A stretch of DNA of 64,000 nucleotides, taken from NCBI GenBank assembly GCA_017450685.1, contig JAFSTB010000004.1:18774-82773 (forward strand). The letters run 5' to 3'. The position numbers and the translations under genes were made by a program. Positions 63,986 to 64,000 of the stretch are shown here, piece after piece. Every line of letters begins with the position of its first letter. Within the stretch, counting starts at the first letter, position 1. This DNA is from Paludibacteraceae bacterium (lineage in GTDB: Bacteria; Bacteroidota; Bacteroidia; Bacteroidales; Paludibacteraceae). Below the pieces are notes generated by a model. That model did not search any database. It saw only the letters and a program-made list of their open reading frames with translations, and was not told the origin of the DNA.

Positions 63986-64000
63986 ATGAATCAAATCAAA
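63986..64000 (+). CDS. First five codons of a gene cut by the right edge
   Basis: ATGAATCAAATCAAA (MNQIK) 22 nt after a good promoter. Nothing can be said about the product. Confidence 0.35.

Overview
The window is a 64 kb chromosomal stretch of a Bacteroidales bacterium (phylum Bacteroidota). The evidence is: Bacteroidota-type promoters (TAnnTTTG at -7, TTTG at -33, usually exactly 20 nt apart) in front of about ten transcription units; A-rich leaders instead of Shine-Dalgarno sequences; Bacteroidota protein families (DUF4827-like and GldI-like lipoproteins, an AddB-like Fe-S nuclease, a very large Ig-like surface protein); and the general gene content. Genus and species cannot be read from the sequence. 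Coding density is high. Base composition is fairly even, except for the last ~2 kb, which is clearly richer in A+T.

Layout. 1-10.4 kb (minus strand): end of a phosphohexomutase, two FKBP-like lipoproteins, rmlA, a helix-hairpin-helix protein, xseA, a short ComEC, rpe, a DUF2752/TM2 membrane pair, an RlmL-type rRNA methyltransferase and gltX. 10.4-19.7 kb: a truncated DUF1016 remnant, a ~2,880-residue Ig-like surface protein and a 50-codon peptide gene. 19.7-28.7 kb (plus): MalY-type lyase, AddB-like nuclease, pfkA, rsfS, ftsH and an outer-membrane HhH protein. 28.7-33.0 kb (minus): a beta-CASP RNase, tsaC/ywlC-type, sugar transferase, a very short xseB and tpiA. 33.0-37.9 kb (minus): a deoxy-sugar (rhamnose/fucose-type) operon rhaB / isomerase / MFS transporter / rhaD, starting 15 nt downstream of a three-tRNA cluster (Gly-GCC, Leu-CAG, Leu-GAG; 37.9-38.4 kb). 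38.4-44.9 kb: trmN6, a CcdA-like permease, an NtrY-like histidine kinase, gdhA, a MITE-like element and kbl.

44.9-62.0 kb (plus) is the centrepiece: one long lysine-to-butyrate/acetate fermentation operon, in the order CoA-transferase A (atoD-like), kal, kce, kdd, kamA, kamB, kamC, kamD, kamE, two secreted metallo-beta-lactamase-fold proteins, CoA-transferase B (atoA-like), crt, hbd, bcd, etfB, etfA. It opens with a strong promoter overlapped by a perfect TGTGCAA/TTGCACA dyad and closes with a strong hairpin terminator. The encoded route is: L-lysine to beta-lysine (KamA), to 3,5-diaminohexanoate (KamDE, kept active by KamBC), to 3-keto-5-aminohexanoate (Kdd), then cleavage with acetyl-CoA to acetoacetate and 3-aminobutyryl-CoA (Kce), deamination to crotonyl-CoA (Kal), reduction to butyryl-CoA (Bcd/EtfBA) and CoA exchange with acetoacetate (AtoDA). 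Thiolase and a lysine transporter are not in the window. gdhA just upstream fits nitrogen handling in an amino-acid fermenter.

The most unusual items are: the two exported metallo-beta-lactamase-fold paralogues inside the lysine operon, one with its metal site destroyed and carrying a C-terminal signal-like motif shared with the giant surface protein; a family of degenerate ~7-nt repeats placed directly before start codons, mostly in this operon; an extended -33 element (TTTGCACAAT) shared by four promoters; and an A+T-rich right end with a carboxyethylornithine-synthase-like gene next to a doubly broken short-chain dehydrogenase. The right edge cuts a plus-strand gene after five codons.
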